Positions 17,858 through 28,038 are shown, numbered from the stretch's first letter. The stretch is 64,000 nucleotides of DNA from Pseudomonas viridiflava (GCF_900590885.1 NZ_UUON01000011.1:1-64000); one strand, 5' to 3'. Translations and numbers: made by a program. The notes: generated by a model not told the origin, from the letters alone.

Positions 17858-17889
17858 GCGCCACCTGATCCAGATGGATCAGGTGGCGC
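17858..17889. terminator. Putative hairpin terminator between convergent genes
   Basis: A perfect 14-bp stem (GCGCCACCTGATCC / GGATCAGGTGGCGC) with a 4-base loop, 6 bp past the aroE-like stop. No T tract, so termination is inferred from stability and position only. Confidence 0.5.
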
Positions 17890-17894
17890 CCTGG

Positions 17895-18713
17895 TCAGCT
17901 TCGGGCAAAGGCGACTGCTGCCTCAAACTGCTCTTGCGTCGGCCGCACTCCGGTATAAAGCACAAACTGCTCCAATGCCTGAATCGCGATCACTTCCAAC
18001 CCGGTAATCACCCGCTTGCCTTGGGCACGCCCACGCACGATCAGCGGTGTTTCGGCGGGAATCGCCACCACATCGAAGACAGTCTGCGCGTTATCCACTG
18101 CATCCGCCTCGAACGCCAGTGCATCCGCCTCGGCGCCGCCGGTCATGCCGATGGGGGTCACGTTGATCAGCATCTGCGGGCGTAAATCCCCAAGCTGTGC
18201 CTGCCACTCATAGCCCAGGTTGCGCGCCAGCGCCCGGCCCGCCGCTTCGTTGCGCGCCACGATCACGCCATTGGTGTAACCGCCATCGCGCAAGGCGCTG
18301 GCCACGGCCTTGGCCATGCCGCCGCTGCCATGCAGGGCAAAGGTCGATTCCCTGGGCACGGCGTGCTTTTTCAGCAGTTGCTCAACGGCGATGTAATCGG
18401 TGTTGTAGGCCTTGAGGTGGCCGTCGGTGTTGACGATGGTGTTCAGCGAGTCGATGGCTTGAACCGACGCGTCGAGTTCGTCCACCAAGGCAATCGCGGC
18501 TTCCTTGAAGGGCATGGACACCCCACAGCCGCGCACGCCCAACGCACGGATACCACCTATCGCGCCGGGCAAATCCCGGCTGCTGAAGGCCTTATAGTAG
18601 AAGTTCAGACCCAGCTGTTCGTACAGGTGGTTATGAAATCGCAGGCCAAAGTTTCCGGGGCGCGCCGACAGTGACATGCACAGTTGGGTGTCCTTGTTGG
18701 GGTGCATCTGCAT
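17895..18713 (-). CDS. Shikimate dehydrogenase-like protein (HI0607/SdhL type)
   Basis: A 272-residue AroE-fold oxidoreductase. In place of the usual SLSPxxHN substrate motif it has MSLSARPGNFGLRFHNHLYE, the pattern of the HI0607-like group. NTDYIAVEQLL and the NAD(P)-binding loop HGSGGMAKAV are present, and the end has GLEVIAIQALEQF. Members of this group have low shikimate activity and an unknown true substrate; the housekeeping aroE is presumably elsewhere. AAGGAG lies 6 bases before ATG 18713. Monocistronic. Confidence 0.85.
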   Translation of the reverse strand: MQMHPNKDTQLCMSLSARPGNFGLRFHNHLYEQLGLNFYYKAFSSRDLPGAIGGIRALGVRGCGVSMPFKEAAIALVDELDASVQAIDSLNTIVNTDGHLKAYNTDYIAVEQLLKKHAVPRESTFALHGSGGMAKAVASALRDGGYTNGVIVARNEAAGRALARNLGYEWQAQLGDLRPQMLINVTPIGMTGGAEADALAFEADAVDNAQTVFDVVAIPAETPLIVRGRAQGKRVITGLEVIAIQALEQFVLYTGVRPTQEQFEAAVAFARS

Positions 18714-18875
18714 GGAAAACTCCTTTGAGTAAGCAAATCGGTACAGACCTTACACAACCTTTACCTAGCGGCCGTGCTGTTTTTCAGAAATACGTTGTCT
18801 TAAAAGTATCCCCGCGACATTACTTGAGTCTATTGATTGCAGACCACAAGCGCAGGGGCTAACCGAGGAATGACC

Positions 18876-19223
18876 ATGATTCGTAAAATCCCCAAGATCG
18901 CCTTGCTTATCGGTGCACTCGCTATGGCCGGCCAAGCCTCCGCCCACGGTGGTGGATGGGGTGGCCCGGCTGTCTTGGGTGCGTTAGTCGGCGCCGCCGT
19001 GGTGGGCTCCGTGGTTGCCAGCCAACCCCGCGAGGTCTATGTGCAGCAACCGGTGTATGTGCAGCCGCAACCGGTGTATGCCGCCCCGCCGCCGGTCTAC
19101 TACGCACCGCCACCGCCTGTGTATGTGCAGCAGCAGGTGTATTACCGCCCGGCGCCCGTCTATTACGGCCCACCGCGTGGCTACTACGGCCCTCCCCACG
19201 GCTATTATGGCCGCGGCTGGTAA
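18876..19223 (+). CDS. Exported Tyr/Pro/Gln-rich repeat protein
   Basis: A 115-residue protein with a cleavable signal peptide (MIRKIPKIALLIGALAM..., cleavage after ASA). A Gly/Ala hydrophobic stretch (VLGALVGAAVVGSVVA) follows. The rest is low complexity: repeats of VYVQQP, VYVQPQ, VYAAPPP and VYYAPPP, then YYGPPRGYYGPPHGYYGRGW. This recalls small glycine-zipper and YYG-type surface proteins. No catalytic features. GAGGA at 18865-18869 fits ATG 18876 better than ATG 18870. A T-rich terminator follows. Confidence 0.8.
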   Translation: MIRKIPKIALLIGALAMAGQASAHGGGWGGPAVLGALVGAAVVGSVVASQPREVYVQQPVYVQPQPVYAAPPPVYYAPPPPVYVQQQVYYRPAPVYYGPPRGYYGPPHGYYGRGW

Positions 19224-19246
19224 CCGGCAATTCCTGTGTCTGGAAC

Positions 19247-19277
19247 AGGCCTCGCTTACACGCGGGGCCTTTTTTTG
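19247..19277 (+). terminator. Rho-independent terminator
   Basis: A 9-bp stem (AGGCCTCGC / GCGGGGCCT, one G-U pair) followed by a T7 run, 23 bp past the stop of the exported repeat protein. Confidence 0.88.
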
Positions 19278-19455
19278 CGCGCAAAGTCCGGTTTCAGAGT
19301 GCCAATGTCGCTCTGAGGACAATGACCGAGGCCAAATCGCACATGATTGACACCAATGTCTACTTGCTCAAACCGGGCTTGCGCTGTCATGTTTGCGTCA
19401 CGACACACGCCCACTCTCGAGCCTGTCCACCCAATAACAACAAGGACGACTGACC

Positions 19456-19650
19456 ATGCCCACGCAAAACCCCCACCGCACCGCTGGCCTTTGTACGTCC
19501 AGCAAGGTGTACAGCGCCCTCACGGAACTCAAGCACCTGGAAGGCCACCGCAGCGCCAAATTCCTCGCCTTGCTCGCGGAAAACCTGGTGCGCAAAGGCC
19601 TGCTCAGTGAGCAGGAAGTAGTGAGCATGCTCGATCAAGTGGTGGACTGA
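19456..19650 (+). CDS. Small hypothetical protein, 64 residues
   Basis: A 64-residue soluble protein with a good Shine-Dalgarno (AAGGA). The sequence predicts two amphipathic helices (SKVYSALTELKHLEG, then KFLALLAENLVRKGLLSEQE) ending in DQVVD. No domain recognised. GC-rich codon use with the third-position bias of real genes here supports coding. Confidence 0.62.
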   Translation: MPTQNPHRTAGLCTSSKVYSALTELKHLEGHRSAKFLALLAENLVRKGLLSEQEVVSMLDQVVD

Positions 19651-19741
19651 CACCTCTCATCGATGTCGACTATCGAGACAGGTGATTTTTCCTACATCGC
19701 CCGACGCCGTAAGGTGACCTCCATTGCGATTGGAGGTTCTT

Positions 19742-19924
19742 ATGCCCACTGTTCAAATCATGTCCGTCATCGGCAGCGCCGTCCCCGCCCGTCTTCGGGA
19801 GTCGGGTTTGCTCGCCTGCTGGTACCTGGTACGCGACGGCGAAGCCATCAGCGGCCCGCTCACATCCTTGTCCGCCGCTGAACAACAACTGCAACAGGCC
19901 TCGAACTTCAAGCTGCACGCCTGA
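19742..19924 (+). CDS. Small hypothetical protein, 60 residues
   Basis: Starts 4 bases after GGAGG. A 60-residue protein with a possible small beta-rich N-terminal half (SGLLACWYLVRDGEAISGP) and a C-terminal helix (SLSAAEQQLQQASNF). The WYLVRDGEAISGPLT pattern loosely resembles a GYF_2-type mini-domain, which I cannot confirm. Its end lies 3 bp from the convergent AI-2E gene. Confidence 0.6.
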   Translation: MPTVQIMSVIGSAVPARLRESGLLACWYLVRDGEAISGPLTSLSAAEQQLQQASNFKLHA

Positions 19925-19927
19925 CCG

Positions 19928-20995
19928 TCACGGCAATGGCAGCTTGACCCGCGGCTTGCTTTCGACAAACAGCGCCCAGCTGGACATGAACAGCGCCGCC
20001 ACCAGGGGGCCGATCACAAACCCGTTGAGGCCAAACACCGATAGGCCGCCGAGGGTCGAGATCAAAATCAGGTAGTCCGGCATTTTGGTGTCCTTGCCCA
20101 CCAGGATCGGGCGTAGCACGTTGTCCACCAGGCCGATCACAAACACGCCGAACAACCCCAGCACCACGCCCTGCCAGATCGAACCGCTCAACAGGAAGTA
20201 CGCGGCCACCGGCCCCCACACAATGCCTGCGCCCACCGCCGGCAACAGCGACAGAAATGCCATCAACACCGCCCAGAGCAACGCACTGGGAATGTCCAGA
20301 AACCAGAAGATCAAACCGCCCAACGCCCCCTGGGTCACGGCCACCAGCACGTTGCCCTTGACCGTGGCGCGCACCACCCGGTTGAACTTGAGTTGCAAGC
20401 GACGCTTCTGCGGCTCGGCCAGCGGCACCGCCGTGCGCACCTTGCGCACCAGCTCGGGGCCGTCGCGCAGCAGGAAAAACAGCAGATACAGCATGATGAA
20501 AAAGCTCACCAGGAAATCAAACGTGCCCTGGCCGAAGCTGAACGCCTGGGATGCAAAGAACTGGCTGCCCTGCATTGCGCTCTTGACGATCTTTTCCCGC
20601 AGCCCTTCCAGGTTGCCCATGCCGAAGCGGTCCAGCAGGTGCTGGAAGTACGGCGGCAGGAAATTCTTGAACTGCTCGATATACCCGGCCACATCCAGCT
20701 TGCCGCTCTCGACGTTCTTGTAGAGCGTGGCGCCCTCCTGCACCAGCAAGGCGCTGGTGATGATCACCGGCAGAATCGCGATCACCAGGCACACCGTCAA
20801 AGTGCTCAGGGACGTGAGGTTGCGGTTCCAGCCAAAGCGCTGCTGCAGGCGACGCTGCAGCGGGGCAAAGATGATGCCGAGGATCACCGCCCAGAACACC
20901 GCGCCGTAGAACGGCAGCAATATCCAGATAAACGCGACGGTCACCAGGCCCAGCAGCAACAGCAGGGTTTTGAATTGCAGGTTGGTTTGATTCAT
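19928..20995 (-). CDS. AI-2E family transporter (PerM/YhhT-like)
   Basis: A 355-residue membrane protein with about eight hydrophobic segments: an N-terminal pair (LLLLLGLVTVAFIWILLPFY), a long cytoplasmic or periplasmic helical region around residues 90-160, and the family signature PVVGAGIVW-like block with GVFVIGLVDNVLRP (Asp-Asn-Val-Leu-Arg-Pro). TqsA of E. coli exports autoinducer-2, but many members move other substrates or act as Na+/H+ antiporters. Substrate unassigned. Single gene, divergent from trhP. Confidence 0.9.
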   Translation of the reverse strand: MNQTNLQFKTLLLLLGLVTVAFIWILLPFYGAVFWAVILGIIFAPLQRRLQQRFGWNRNLTSLSTLTVCLVIAILPVIITSALLVQEGATLYKNVESGKLDVAGYIEQFKNFLPPYFQHLLDRFGMGNLEGLREKIVKSAMQGSQFFASQAFSFGQGTFDFLVSFFIMLYLLFFLLRDGPELVRKVRTAVPLAEPQKRRLQLKFNRVVRATVKGNVLVAVTQGALGGLIFWFLDIPSALLWAVLMAFLSLLPAVGAGIVWGPVAAYFLLSGSIWQGVVLGLFGVFVIGLVDNVLRPILVGKDTKMPDYLILISTLGGLSVFGLNGFVIGPLVAALFMSSWALFVESKPRVKLPLP

Positions 20996-21155
20996 GTCCG
21001 GTCCATGTCAAAAAAGCCGGACGCGCATTTGCGTCCAGGTGCTTAGTCCGCTGCAAAGCCTGGGAGTGCCATCTTTGTTGCGGTAAGCGTAGACCCAGAT
21101 CAATAAAGCCTTGGGCGCAGTGCTTTACGCTCGCGACCTTTTGCGACCCGACCCG

Positions 21156-22469
21156 ATGCCGCCCATCCAAGCCCCCGAATTGCTCGCCCCCGCCGGCACC
21201 CTGAAAAACATGCGCTACGCCTTCGCCTACGGCGCCGATGCGGTCTACGCCGGCCAGCCGCGCTACAGCCTGCGCGTGCGCAACAATGAGTTCGACCACG
21301 CCCACCTGGCCCTCGGCATCGACGAGGCCCATGCCCAGGGCAAGCGTTTTTACGTGGTGGTGAACATCGCGCCGCACAACGCCAAGCTGAAAACCTTCCT
21401 CAAGGACCTGGCGCCGGTGATCGCCATGGGCCCGGATGCGCTGATCATGTCCGACCCGGGGCTGATCATGCTGGTGCGCCGACACTTCCCGCAGATGCCG
21501 ATTCACTTGTCGGTGCAGGCCAATACGGTGAACTGGGCCAGCGTGGAGTTCTGGCAGCAGCAAGGGATTGGCCGGGTGATCCTGTCGCGGGAACTGTCGC
21601 TGGAAGAAATCGACGAAATCCGCCAGCAGGTGCCGGCCATGGAGCTGGAAGTGTTTGTGCACGGCGCCTTGTGCATGGCGTATTCCGGGCGCTGCCTGCT
21701 CTCGGGCTATATGAACAAGCGCGACGCCAACCAGGGCAGTTGCACCAACGCCTGTCGCTGGAAATACCAGGCCACGCCGGCGCAGGAAAACGCCACCGGG
21801 GATATCGTCCAGACGTGTGAGCCGACACTGGGCATCGGCACGCCGACCGACCAGGTATTCCTGTTGCAGGAAGCCAACCGGCCCGACGAGCAGATGCCCG
21901 CCTTCGAGGACGAGCACGGCACCTACATCATGAACGCCAAGGACCTGCGCGCCGTTCAGCACGTGGAGCGCCTGGCCCGCATGGGTGTGCATTCGCTGAA
22001 GATCGAAGGCCGCACCAAGTCGCACTTCTACTGCGCGCGCACCACCCAGGTGTATCGCCAGGCGATCGATGATGCGGTGGCCGGTCGCGCCTTTGATAAA
22101 GGCTTGATGACCGACCTCGAATCCCTCGCCCAGCGCGGCTACACCGAAGGTTTCCTAAGGCGCCATGTGCACGACGAATACCAGAACTACCAGAACGGCA
22201 GCTCGGTCTCGCAGCGCCAGCAGTTTGTCGGCGAGCTGACCGGCGAGCGGCGCGGCGAGTTGGCCGAGGTCAAGGTGAAGAACCGCTTTGCGGTGGGCAA
22301 TCACTTGGAATTGATGACCCCCGCCGGCAATTTCCACTTTGACCTGGCCAGCCTGCACAACGCCAAGGACGCAGCCATCGAAGTGGCGCCGGGCGACGGC
22401 CACACCGTTTATGTGCGCGTGCCGGCCGCGATGGACCTGCGTTTCGGCCTGCTGATGCGCGACGTTTAG
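21156..22469 (+). CDS. trhP: tRNA uridine(34) 5-hydroxylase, peptidase U32 family (YegQ)
   Basis: A 437-residue member of the U32 family. It begins PELLAPAGTLKNMRYAFAYG and has four conserved cysteines (Cys173, Cys180, Cys196, Cys200) in GALCMAYSGRCLLSGY and QGSCTNACRW, likely an iron-sulfur cluster, plus KDLRAVQHV and SLKIEGRTKS. TrhP makes 5-hydroxyuridine at the tRNA wobble position in a prephenate-dependent way; older annotations call it a protease. ATG 21156 places the conserved start at residue 1. Monocistronic. Confidence 0.9.
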   Translation: MPPIQAPELLAPAGTLKNMRYAFAYGADAVYAGQPRYSLRVRNNEFDHAHLALGIDEAHAQGKRFYVVVNIAPHNAKLKTFLKDLAPVIAMGPDALIMSDPGLIMLVRRHFPQMPIHLSVQANTVNWASVEFWQQQGIGRVILSRELSLEEIDEIRQQVPAMELEVFVHGALCMAYSGRCLLSGYMNKRDANQGSCTNACRWKYQATPAQENATGDIVQTCEPTLGIGTPTDQVFLLQEANRPDEQMPAFEDEHGTYIMNAKDLRAVQHVERLARMGVHSLKIEGRTKSHFYCARTTQVYRQAIDDAVAGRAFDKGLMTDLESLAQRGYTEGFLRRHVHDEYQNYQNGSSVSQRQQFVGELTGERRGELAEVKVKNRFAVGNHLELMTPAGNFHFDLASLHNAKDAAIEVAPGDGHTVYVRVPAAMDLRFGLLMRDV

Positions 22470-22532
22470 CGGGTGGCCGCGCAGCAGCGGCGATACCCGC
22501 ACGCGGTCATCGCGGGTGATTGCTATGGCTGA

Positions 22533-24212
22533 TCAGATCCGGAACTGGCCGACCAACTGCCCCAACCGCTGGCCAAGATCGGCCAGGCTGCGCGAGGTCT
22601 GCGCGCCCAATTGGGTTTCATCGGCCACGCTGTCCACCGCCACGGCGATCTGATGCACGCTGCGGTTGATCTCTTCGGCCACGGCGGTTTGTTCTTCGGC
22701 GGCGCTGGCGATCTGCGCGTTCATCGCGTTGATGGTGCCGATCAACTGGGCCATGGTGTCCAGCGACGCGCCGGCCTGGTTGGCCTGGGCCGAGGTGCCG
22801 TCGCCGGCATCGCTGGAACGGCGCATGGCGTCCACGGCGGCCTCGGTGCCCTTTTGCAGGCGGTCGATCATGCCCTGGATTTCCTGGGTGCTGGTCTGGG
22901 TGCGACTGGCCAGCGCGCGCACTTCGTCGGCGACCACCGCAAACCCGCGCCCGGCTTCCCCTGCCCGTGCGGCTTCGATCGCGGCGTTGAGGGCCAACAG
23001 GTTGGTCTGCTCGGCAATCGAGCGGATCACGCTGAGCACACTGACAATCGACGACACGTCCTGCTGCAGGCTGTCGAGGGACACCCCGCTGCTGCGGATA
23101 TCGTTCACCAACGCGTGGATCTGCGCGATGCTGCCGTCGACCACGCGCTTGGCAGCCTGGCCTTCGACGTCGGTTTGTTGCGCGGCCACCGAGGCGCCTT
23201 GGGCACTGCGCGCGACTTCCTGGGCGGCGGAGGACATTTCATTGATGGCCGTGGCCACCTGGTCGGTTTCGTGGCGCTGGCGCTCCATGGCCTGCTCGGA
23301 ACGCTGGGCCTGGTCGGATACCTGGCTGACCAGGCCGGTGAGCTGGCTGGTCATCTCGGTGATCTGGCGCACCAGGCCGTGGATCTTGTCGACAAAGCGG
23401 TTGAACGCGCCGGCCAGGTCGCCGAGTTCGTCCTGGCTGGTGATGGCCAGGCGGCGGGTCAGGTCGCCCTCACCGGCGGCGATGTCGTCGAGGTTGGCTT
23501 TCATCAAGTGCAGTGGACGCAGGATGGTATTGGCCAGCAGCATGCCGACGGCGGCGATCACCAGCAGCACCACCACGGCCACGCCGAGGATGCTCAGCAG
23601 CACGCCCTCCATGCGTTTTTCGACCTTCGCCTCGACCACCGCCACCTGGGCTTCGATGCCGTCGAGGTTCACCGAGGTACCGATCACCATGTCCCACTTG
23701 GGCAGGTATTCGGTGTAGCCCATTTTCGGCACCAATTCGGTCTGCCCTGGCTGCGTGGAACTGTATTGCAGGTAGTGGGTGCCGTCCTTGCCGACCTTGA
23801 CCAGGTCGCGGTTGACGTAGACCCCGTTGGGGTCGCGGTTATCCTTGAAACTCTTGCCCACGCCGTCGGGGCTGTTGCCCTTGAACAGGCGGATGGTCTC
23901 GGAGTCGTAGCCGAAGAAGTAGCCGTCCTTGCCGTAGCTGGTGTTGGACAGCAGCTTGACCACCTGGGCCCGCGCGGCGGTGTCGCCGGGGGCGGCTGCG
24001 TCGTAGAGCGGCTTGATGGTGCTCATGGCCACTTCCACATAACTTTGCAGGGTGGCCTTGGCGTCGTTGAGCAGGCGCTGGCGGGTTTCGTCCACCTCGT
24101 TACGCGCCTGCCCTTGCAGGATCCACACGGTGGTCAGGCTGATCACCACGGCAAACAGCAACACCGGCACAACCGCGAGGGACAGGACTTTGGCCTTCAA
24201 ACTCAGACGCAT
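22533..24212 (-). CDS. Methyl-accepting chemotaxis protein with single Cache domain
   Basis: A 559-residue chemoreceptor. TM1 spans about residues 8-30, a periplasmic sCache domain runs to about 190 ([38 protein letters not shown]), TM2 spans about 198-220, then comes a HAMP domain ([20 protein letters not shown]) and the signalling domain with the tip [19 protein letters not shown]. sCache domains often bind short organic acids; the ligand here is unknown. Preceded by a FliA-type promoter. The first 15 residues of the longest frame were dropped because ATG 24212 follows the promoter and starts the TM segment. Confidence 0.94.
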   Translation of the reverse strand: MRLSLKAKVLSLAVVPVLLFAVVISLTTVWILQGQARNEVDETRQRLLNDAKATLQSYVEVAMSTIKPLYDAAAPGDTAARAQVVKLLSNTSYGKDGYFFGYDSETIRLFKGNSPDGVGKSFKDNRDPNGVYVNRDLVKVGKDGTHYLQYSSTQPGQTELVPKMGYTEYLPKWDMVIGTSVNLDGIEAQVAVVEAKVEKRMEGVLLSILGVAVVVLLVIAAVGMLLANTILRPLHLMKANLDDIAAGEGDLTRRLAITSQDELGDLAGAFNRFVDKIHGLVRQITEMTSQLTGLVSQVSDQAQRSEQAMERQRHETDQVATAINEMSSAAQEVARSAQGASVAAQQTDVEGQAAKRVVDGSIAQIHALVNDIRSSGVSLDSLQQDVSSIVSVLSVIRSIAEQTNLLALNAAIEAARAGEAGRGFAVVADEVRALASRTQTSTQEIQGMIDRLQKGTEAAVDAMRRSSDAGDGTSAQANQAGASLDTMAQLIGTINAMNAQIASAAEEQTAVAEEINRSVHQIAVAVDSVADETQLGAQTSRSLADLGQRLGQLVGQFRI

Positions 24213-24246
24213 GGCTTTTTCTCTCTTATTAGGCGACTTGGAGAAG

Positions 24247-24273
24247 TTATCGGCCATCCGGGAAATATCTGTA
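24247..24273 (-). promoter_or_regulatory. FliA (sigma-28) type promoter of chemoreceptor gene
   Basis: On the minus strand: TACAGATA, 11-bp spacer, then a perfect GCCGATAA -10 element, about 35 bp upstream of the ATG at 24212. The established sigma-28 consensus is TAAAGTTT-N11-GCCGATAA. This would couple the receptor to flagellar gene expression. Confidence 0.72.
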
Positions 24274-24275
24274 GG

Positions 24276-25598
24276 TTATAGGCTCATCGCTGCCAACCAG
24301 CCAAACGCCAGCAACGGGATGTTGTAGTGCAGGAACGTCGGCACTACGGTGTCCCAGATATGGTGATGCTGGCCGTCGATATTCAGGCCGGAGGTCGGGC
24401 CGAGGGTGGAATCCGAGGCGGGTGAACCGGCATCCCCCAGCGCGCCCGCCGTGCCGACGATGCACACGATCGCCACCGGGCTGAAGCCCAGTTGCACGCA
24501 CAGTGGCACAAAGATCGCCGCCAGGATCGGCACGGTGGAAAACGACGAGCCGATGCCCATGGTCACCAGCAGCCCCACCAGCAGCATCAGCAATGCGCCA
24601 ACACCACGGCTATGGCCGATGAACGCCGCCGAGGCTTCCACCAGCGAGCGCACGTCCCCCGTGGCCTTGAGCACTTCGGCAAACCCCGACGAGGCGATCA
24701 TGATGAAGCCGATCATCGCCATCATCTTCATGCCTTCGGTGAACAGGTCGTCGGTGTCGCGCCAGCGCACGATGCCCGACACCGAGAAAATCAGGAACCC
24801 GGCCAGCGCGCCGATGATCATCGAGTCCAGCCACAGCTGAATGATGAACGCCGACGCAATCGCCACACCGGCCACCAGCAGGGTCAGCGGGTTGTACTGC
24901 ACGGCCACCTGCTCGACCCGTTCGATTTTCTCCAGGTCATACACGCGTTTTTTGCGGTAGCTGATAAACACCGCCACCAGCAGGCCGACCACCATGCCCA
25001 GTGCTGGCAGGCTCATGGCATGGGTGACGTTGACCTGGCTGATGTCCACGCCGCTCTTGGCCACATTGGCCAGCAGGATCTGGTTGAGGAAGATATTGCC
25101 GAAGCCCACCGGCAGGAACATGTACGGGGTGATCAGGCCGAAGGTCATCACACAGGCAATCAAACGGCGGTCCAGTTGCAGCTTGGTCAACACATAAAGC
25201 AGCGGCGGCACCAGCAGCGGGATAAACGCGATATGAATCGGCAAAATGTTCTGCGAAGCAATCGCCACCACCCACAACAGACCGATCAGCAGCCATTTGA
25301 CGTGGCTGCCACCGGTGGCTTCCTGGCGATCCACCAGCAGCAAGGCCTTGTCCGCCAGGGCGTGGGCCAGGCCGGACTTGGCAATCGCCACTGCGAACGC
25401 GCCGAGCAAAGCGTAGGACAAGGCCACGGTCGCACCGCCACCCAGGCCGCCGTTGAAGGCCTGGAGCGTGGCCTCGATGCCCAGGCCACCGGTCAGCCCG
25501 CCCACCAGGGCGCCGACGATGATGGCGATGACCACATGCACGCGGGACAAGCTGAGCACCAGCATGGTGCCGACCGCGGCGATGACTGCGTTAATCAT
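24276..25598 (-). CDS. Na+/H+ antiporter family protein (YuiF-like)
   Basis: A 440-residue membrane protein with about 11-12 helices. It shows the antiporter-like features [50 protein letters not shown] and the C-terminal [17 protein letters not shown], matching YuiF/NhaC-related antiporters; B. subtilis YuiF has also been proposed as an amino acid permease. GAGG 7 bases upstream supports ATG 25598. Lies between two chemoreceptor genes; its stop is 3 bp from the FliA promoter of the downstream one. Confidence 0.85.
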   Translation of the reverse strand: MINAVIAAVGTMLVLSLSRVHVVIAIIVGALVGGLTGGLGIEATLQAFNGGLGGGATVALSYALLGAFAVAIAKSGLAHALADKALLLVDRQEATGGSHVKWLLIGLLWVVAIASQNILPIHIAFIPLLVPPLLYVLTKLQLDRRLIACVMTFGLITPYMFLPVGFGNIFLNQILLANVAKSGVDISQVNVTHAMSLPALGMVVGLLVAVFISYRKKRVYDLEKIERVEQVAVQYNPLTLLVAGVAIASAFIIQLWLDSMIIGALAGFLIFSVSGIVRWRDTDDLFTEGMKMMAMIGFIMIASSGFAEVLKATGDVRSLVEASAAFIGHSRGVGALLMLLVGLLVTMGIGSSFSTVPILAAIFVPLCVQLGFSPVAIVCIVGTAGALGDAGSPASDSTLGPTSGLNIDGQHHHIWDTVVPTFLHYNIPLLAFGWLAAMSL

Positions 25599-25771
25599 GG
25601 TTACCTCAGGCAAAAAACATAAAAACAGGCATGCCCGCGCCCCGGCGGCCATGGGGTTGGCTGCCAGCGTGCAGGCTTGAAGGCGGTCTTATTAGAGGGC
25701 GCGCACTTTGCTACAGGTGGGAGCGCATGTCAAAAAACGGCGCCGCTTTCAGAATTAAATTGACCGTTTGA

Positions 25772-25798
25772 TTAAGAAAATCCCAGATCGGCCGATAC
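25772..25798 (+). promoter_or_regulatory. FliA (sigma-28) type promoter of second chemoreceptor gene
   Basis: TTAAGAAA, 11-bp spacer, then GCCGATAC, ending 35 bp upstream of the ATG at 25834. The -10 matches the sigma-28 consensus at 7 of 8 bases; the -35 is weaker. Same spacing and distance to the gene as the promoter of the other chemoreceptor. Confidence 0.62.
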
Positions 25799-25833
25799 AC
25801 AGGCTCTATGTGTTTTCAGGTAAGGATGTACCG

Positions 25834-27981
25834 ATGTCGCTTAGGCAGCTCTCCATTCAATGGAAAATCACCCTGCTCGCCGGCCTTTGCCTGCTGGGGA
25901 TCGTGACCCTGCTGGTGGGTTTGTCGCTGTATCGCATGGCGCAAAGCTCGGAGCAGGTCAAAGCGTCGAGCATGCAGATGCTCGATGAAGCGGCACAGGC
26001 GCGCATCGAGGCCCAGGGTGAAGTGCAGGCGCTGGGCATCCGCCGTCAGTTCATGGACGCCTACCAATACGGCCACGGTTTCTCCCGCCAGGTGCTGTTC
26101 CTGCGCGAGCAAGCCGAGAAGCGTTTCCTCGACGCCTTCGACACCCGCGAAGACCTGACCCGCCAGGTCAAGGCCGCGCTGCAGGCCAACCCGGACCTGC
26201 TCGGCCTATCCCTGGTGTTCGAAGCCAATGCGCTGGACGGCAAGGACGAGTTGTTCGCCGACCAGGCCGAGCTGGGCAGCAACGACAAGGGCCGCTTCGC
26301 CCTGTACTGGTCGCAGCCCACCCCCGGCAAGCTGACCTCGATGGCACTGCCGGAAAGCGACATGTCCGACACCACTATCGGACCCAGCGGCGAGAAGGCC
26401 AACGCCTGGTTCACCTGCCCGCGCAGCACCCTCAAGCCCTGTGTGATCGAGCCGTACTTTTACGTGATCGACGGGCAAAACGTGCTGATGACCAGCATCG
26501 TGTTTCCACTGATGGTCAATGGCAAAGTCATCGCCTCGCTGTCGGTGGACATCAACCTCAACAGCCTGCAGGCCGTGAGCCAGCAGGCCAGCCACAAGCT
26601 GTATGACGGCCAGACCCAGGTCAGCATCCTCAGCCCCACCGGCATACTCGCCGGATACAGCGCGGACGCGAGCAAGCTCAGCCAGCGCCTGGACAAGGTC
26701 GACACGACCAACGGCGCCCAGTTGATCAGCGCGCTGGCCGGCAGCACGCAGATCCGCAGCTTGCGCACCGACCATCAACTCAAGGTGCTCGCGCCCTTCG
26801 CTCCCATCCCCGACGGCAAGCCGTGGGGCGTGTTGCTGGATGTACCGGAAAAAGTCCTGGTGGGCCCCGCCGAAGCACTGAAAGCGCAGATGGACGCCGA
26901 CAACACCCGTGGCACCCTGCTCGAACTGAGCCTGGGCCTGCTGGCCGCGGTGGTTGGCCTGATGCTGGTGTGGCTGATGGCGCGCAGCGTGACCCGGCCG
27001 ATCCTCGGCGTGGCGCACATGCTCGAAGACATCGCCAGCGGCGAAGGCGACCTGACCCGACGCCTGGCCTACGACAAACAGGATGAGCTGGGCCAACTGG
27101 CCGGCTGGTTCAATCGTTTCCTCGACAAGCTGCAACCGATCATCGCCGAAGTGAAACGCTCGGTGCAGGACGCCCGTGGCACCGCCGACCAGTCCGCCGC
27201 CATCGCCACGCAAACCAGCGCCGGCATGGAGCAGCAATACCGCCAGGTCGACCAGGTGGCCACCGCTTCCCACGAAATGAGCGCCACCGCCCAGGACGTG
27301 GCACGCAGCGCCGCCCAGGCTGCGCAAGCCGCACGCGATGCCGACCAGGCCACCCGCGACGGCCTCACGGTGATCGACCGCACCACCCGTAATATTGGCG
27401 AGCTGGCCGCGGACATGAGCACCGCCATGGCCCAGGTCGAAGGCCTGGCCGCCAACAGCGAGAAAATCGGCTCAGTGCTGGAAGTGATCCGTGGCATCGC
27501 CGAACAGACCAACCTGCTGGCGCTCAACGCAGCGATTGAAGCCGCCCGCGCCGGTGAGGCCGGCCGTGGCTTTGCGGTGGTCGCCGATGAGGTGCGCAAC
27601 CTGGCACGCCGCACCCAGGAATCGGTGGAAGAAACCCGCCTGGTGATCGAGCACTTGCAGAGCGGCACCGAGGAGGTGGTCGGCTCCATGGGCAACAGCT
27701 ATCGCCAGGCCCAGGGCAGCGTCGAGCAAGTCGGCGAGGCTGTTACCGCGCTGCGCCAGATCGGCGAGGCGGTGACGGTGATCAGCGACATGAACCTGCA
27801 AATCGCCAGTGCCGCCGAGGAGCAAAGCGCGGTGGCCGAGGAGATCAACAGCAATGTGGCGACCATCCGCGATGTGACCGAATCGCTGTCGGAGCAGGCC
27901 AACGAGTCGGCGCGGGTCAGCCAGGCGTTGAACAGCCTGGCGAATCAGCAGCAGGGCTTGATGGATCAGTTCCGGGTCTGA
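25834..27981 (+). CDS. Methyl-accepting chemotaxis protein with large periplasmic sensor
   Basis: A 715-residue chemoreceptor. TM1 is near residues 12-35, a large periplasmic region (about 36-365) has a dCache-like look ([53 protein letters not shown]), TM2 is near 373-395, then HAMP ([20 protein letters not shown]) and the signalling domain with [19 protein letters not shown]. dCache receptors usually bind amino acids, polyamines or similar ligands; the ligand here is unknown. The Shine-Dalgarno AAGGA supports ATG 25834. Under a FliA-type promoter; a REP palindrome follows as probable terminator. Confidence 0.94.
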   Translation: MSLRQLSIQWKITLLAGLCLLGIVTLLVGLSLYRMAQSSEQVKASSMQMLDEAAQARIEAQGEVQALGIRRQFMDAYQYGHGFSRQVLFLREQAEKRFLDAFDTREDLTRQVKAALQANPDLLGLSLVFEANALDGKDELFADQAELGSNDKGRFALYWSQPTPGKLTSMALPESDMSDTTIGPSGEKANAWFTCPRSTLKPCVIEPYFYVIDGQNVLMTSIVFPLMVNGKVIASLSVDINLNSLQAVSQQASHKLYDGQTQVSILSPTGILAGYSADASKLSQRLDKVDTTNGAQLISALAGSTQIRSLRTDHQLKVLAPFAPIPDGKPWGVLLDVPEKVLVGPAEALKAQMDADNTRGTLLELSLGLLAAVVGLMLVWLMARSVTRPILGVAHMLEDIASGEGDLTRRLAYDKQDELGQLAGWFNRFLDKLQPIIAEVKRSVQDARGTADQSAAIATQTSAGMEQQYRQVDQVATASHEMSATAQDVARSAAQAAQAARDADQATRDGLTVIDRTTRNIGELAADMSTAMAQVEGLAANSEKIGSVLEVIRGIAEQTNLLALNAAIEAARAGEAGRGFAVVADEVRNLARRTQESVEETRLVIEHLQSGTEEVVGSMGNSYRQAQGSVEQVGEAVTALRQIGEAVTVISDMNLQIASAAEEQSAVAEEINSNVATIRDVTESLSEQANESARVSQALNSLANQQQGLMDQFRV

Positions 27982-27997
27982 AAGCTGCAGCGAATCT

Positions 27998-28031
27998 AAT
28001 GTGGGAGGGGGCTTGCCCCCTCCCACATTTG
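27998..28031. repeat. REP palindrome between convergent genes
   Basis: A complete REP hairpin: AATGTGGGAGGGGG and its exact complement around a CTTG loop (14-bp stem). It sits between the ends of the chemoreceptor gene (+) and the sensor kinase gene (-) and could act as a bidirectional transcription barrier. Confidence 0.9.
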
Positions 28032-28038
28032 AACCGCG

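Noticed and set aside
21016..21033. A GGACGC-N6-GCGTCC hairpin upstream of the AI-2E gene
   Set aside because: Only 6 bp of stem in a divergent gap with no transcript to end; likely chance.
22611..24281. A 556-codon open frame antisense to the first chemoreceptor gene
   Set aside because: It mirrors the coding strand, has a Gly/His/Gln-rich translation without fold, and the sense strand is an unmistakable chemoreceptor.
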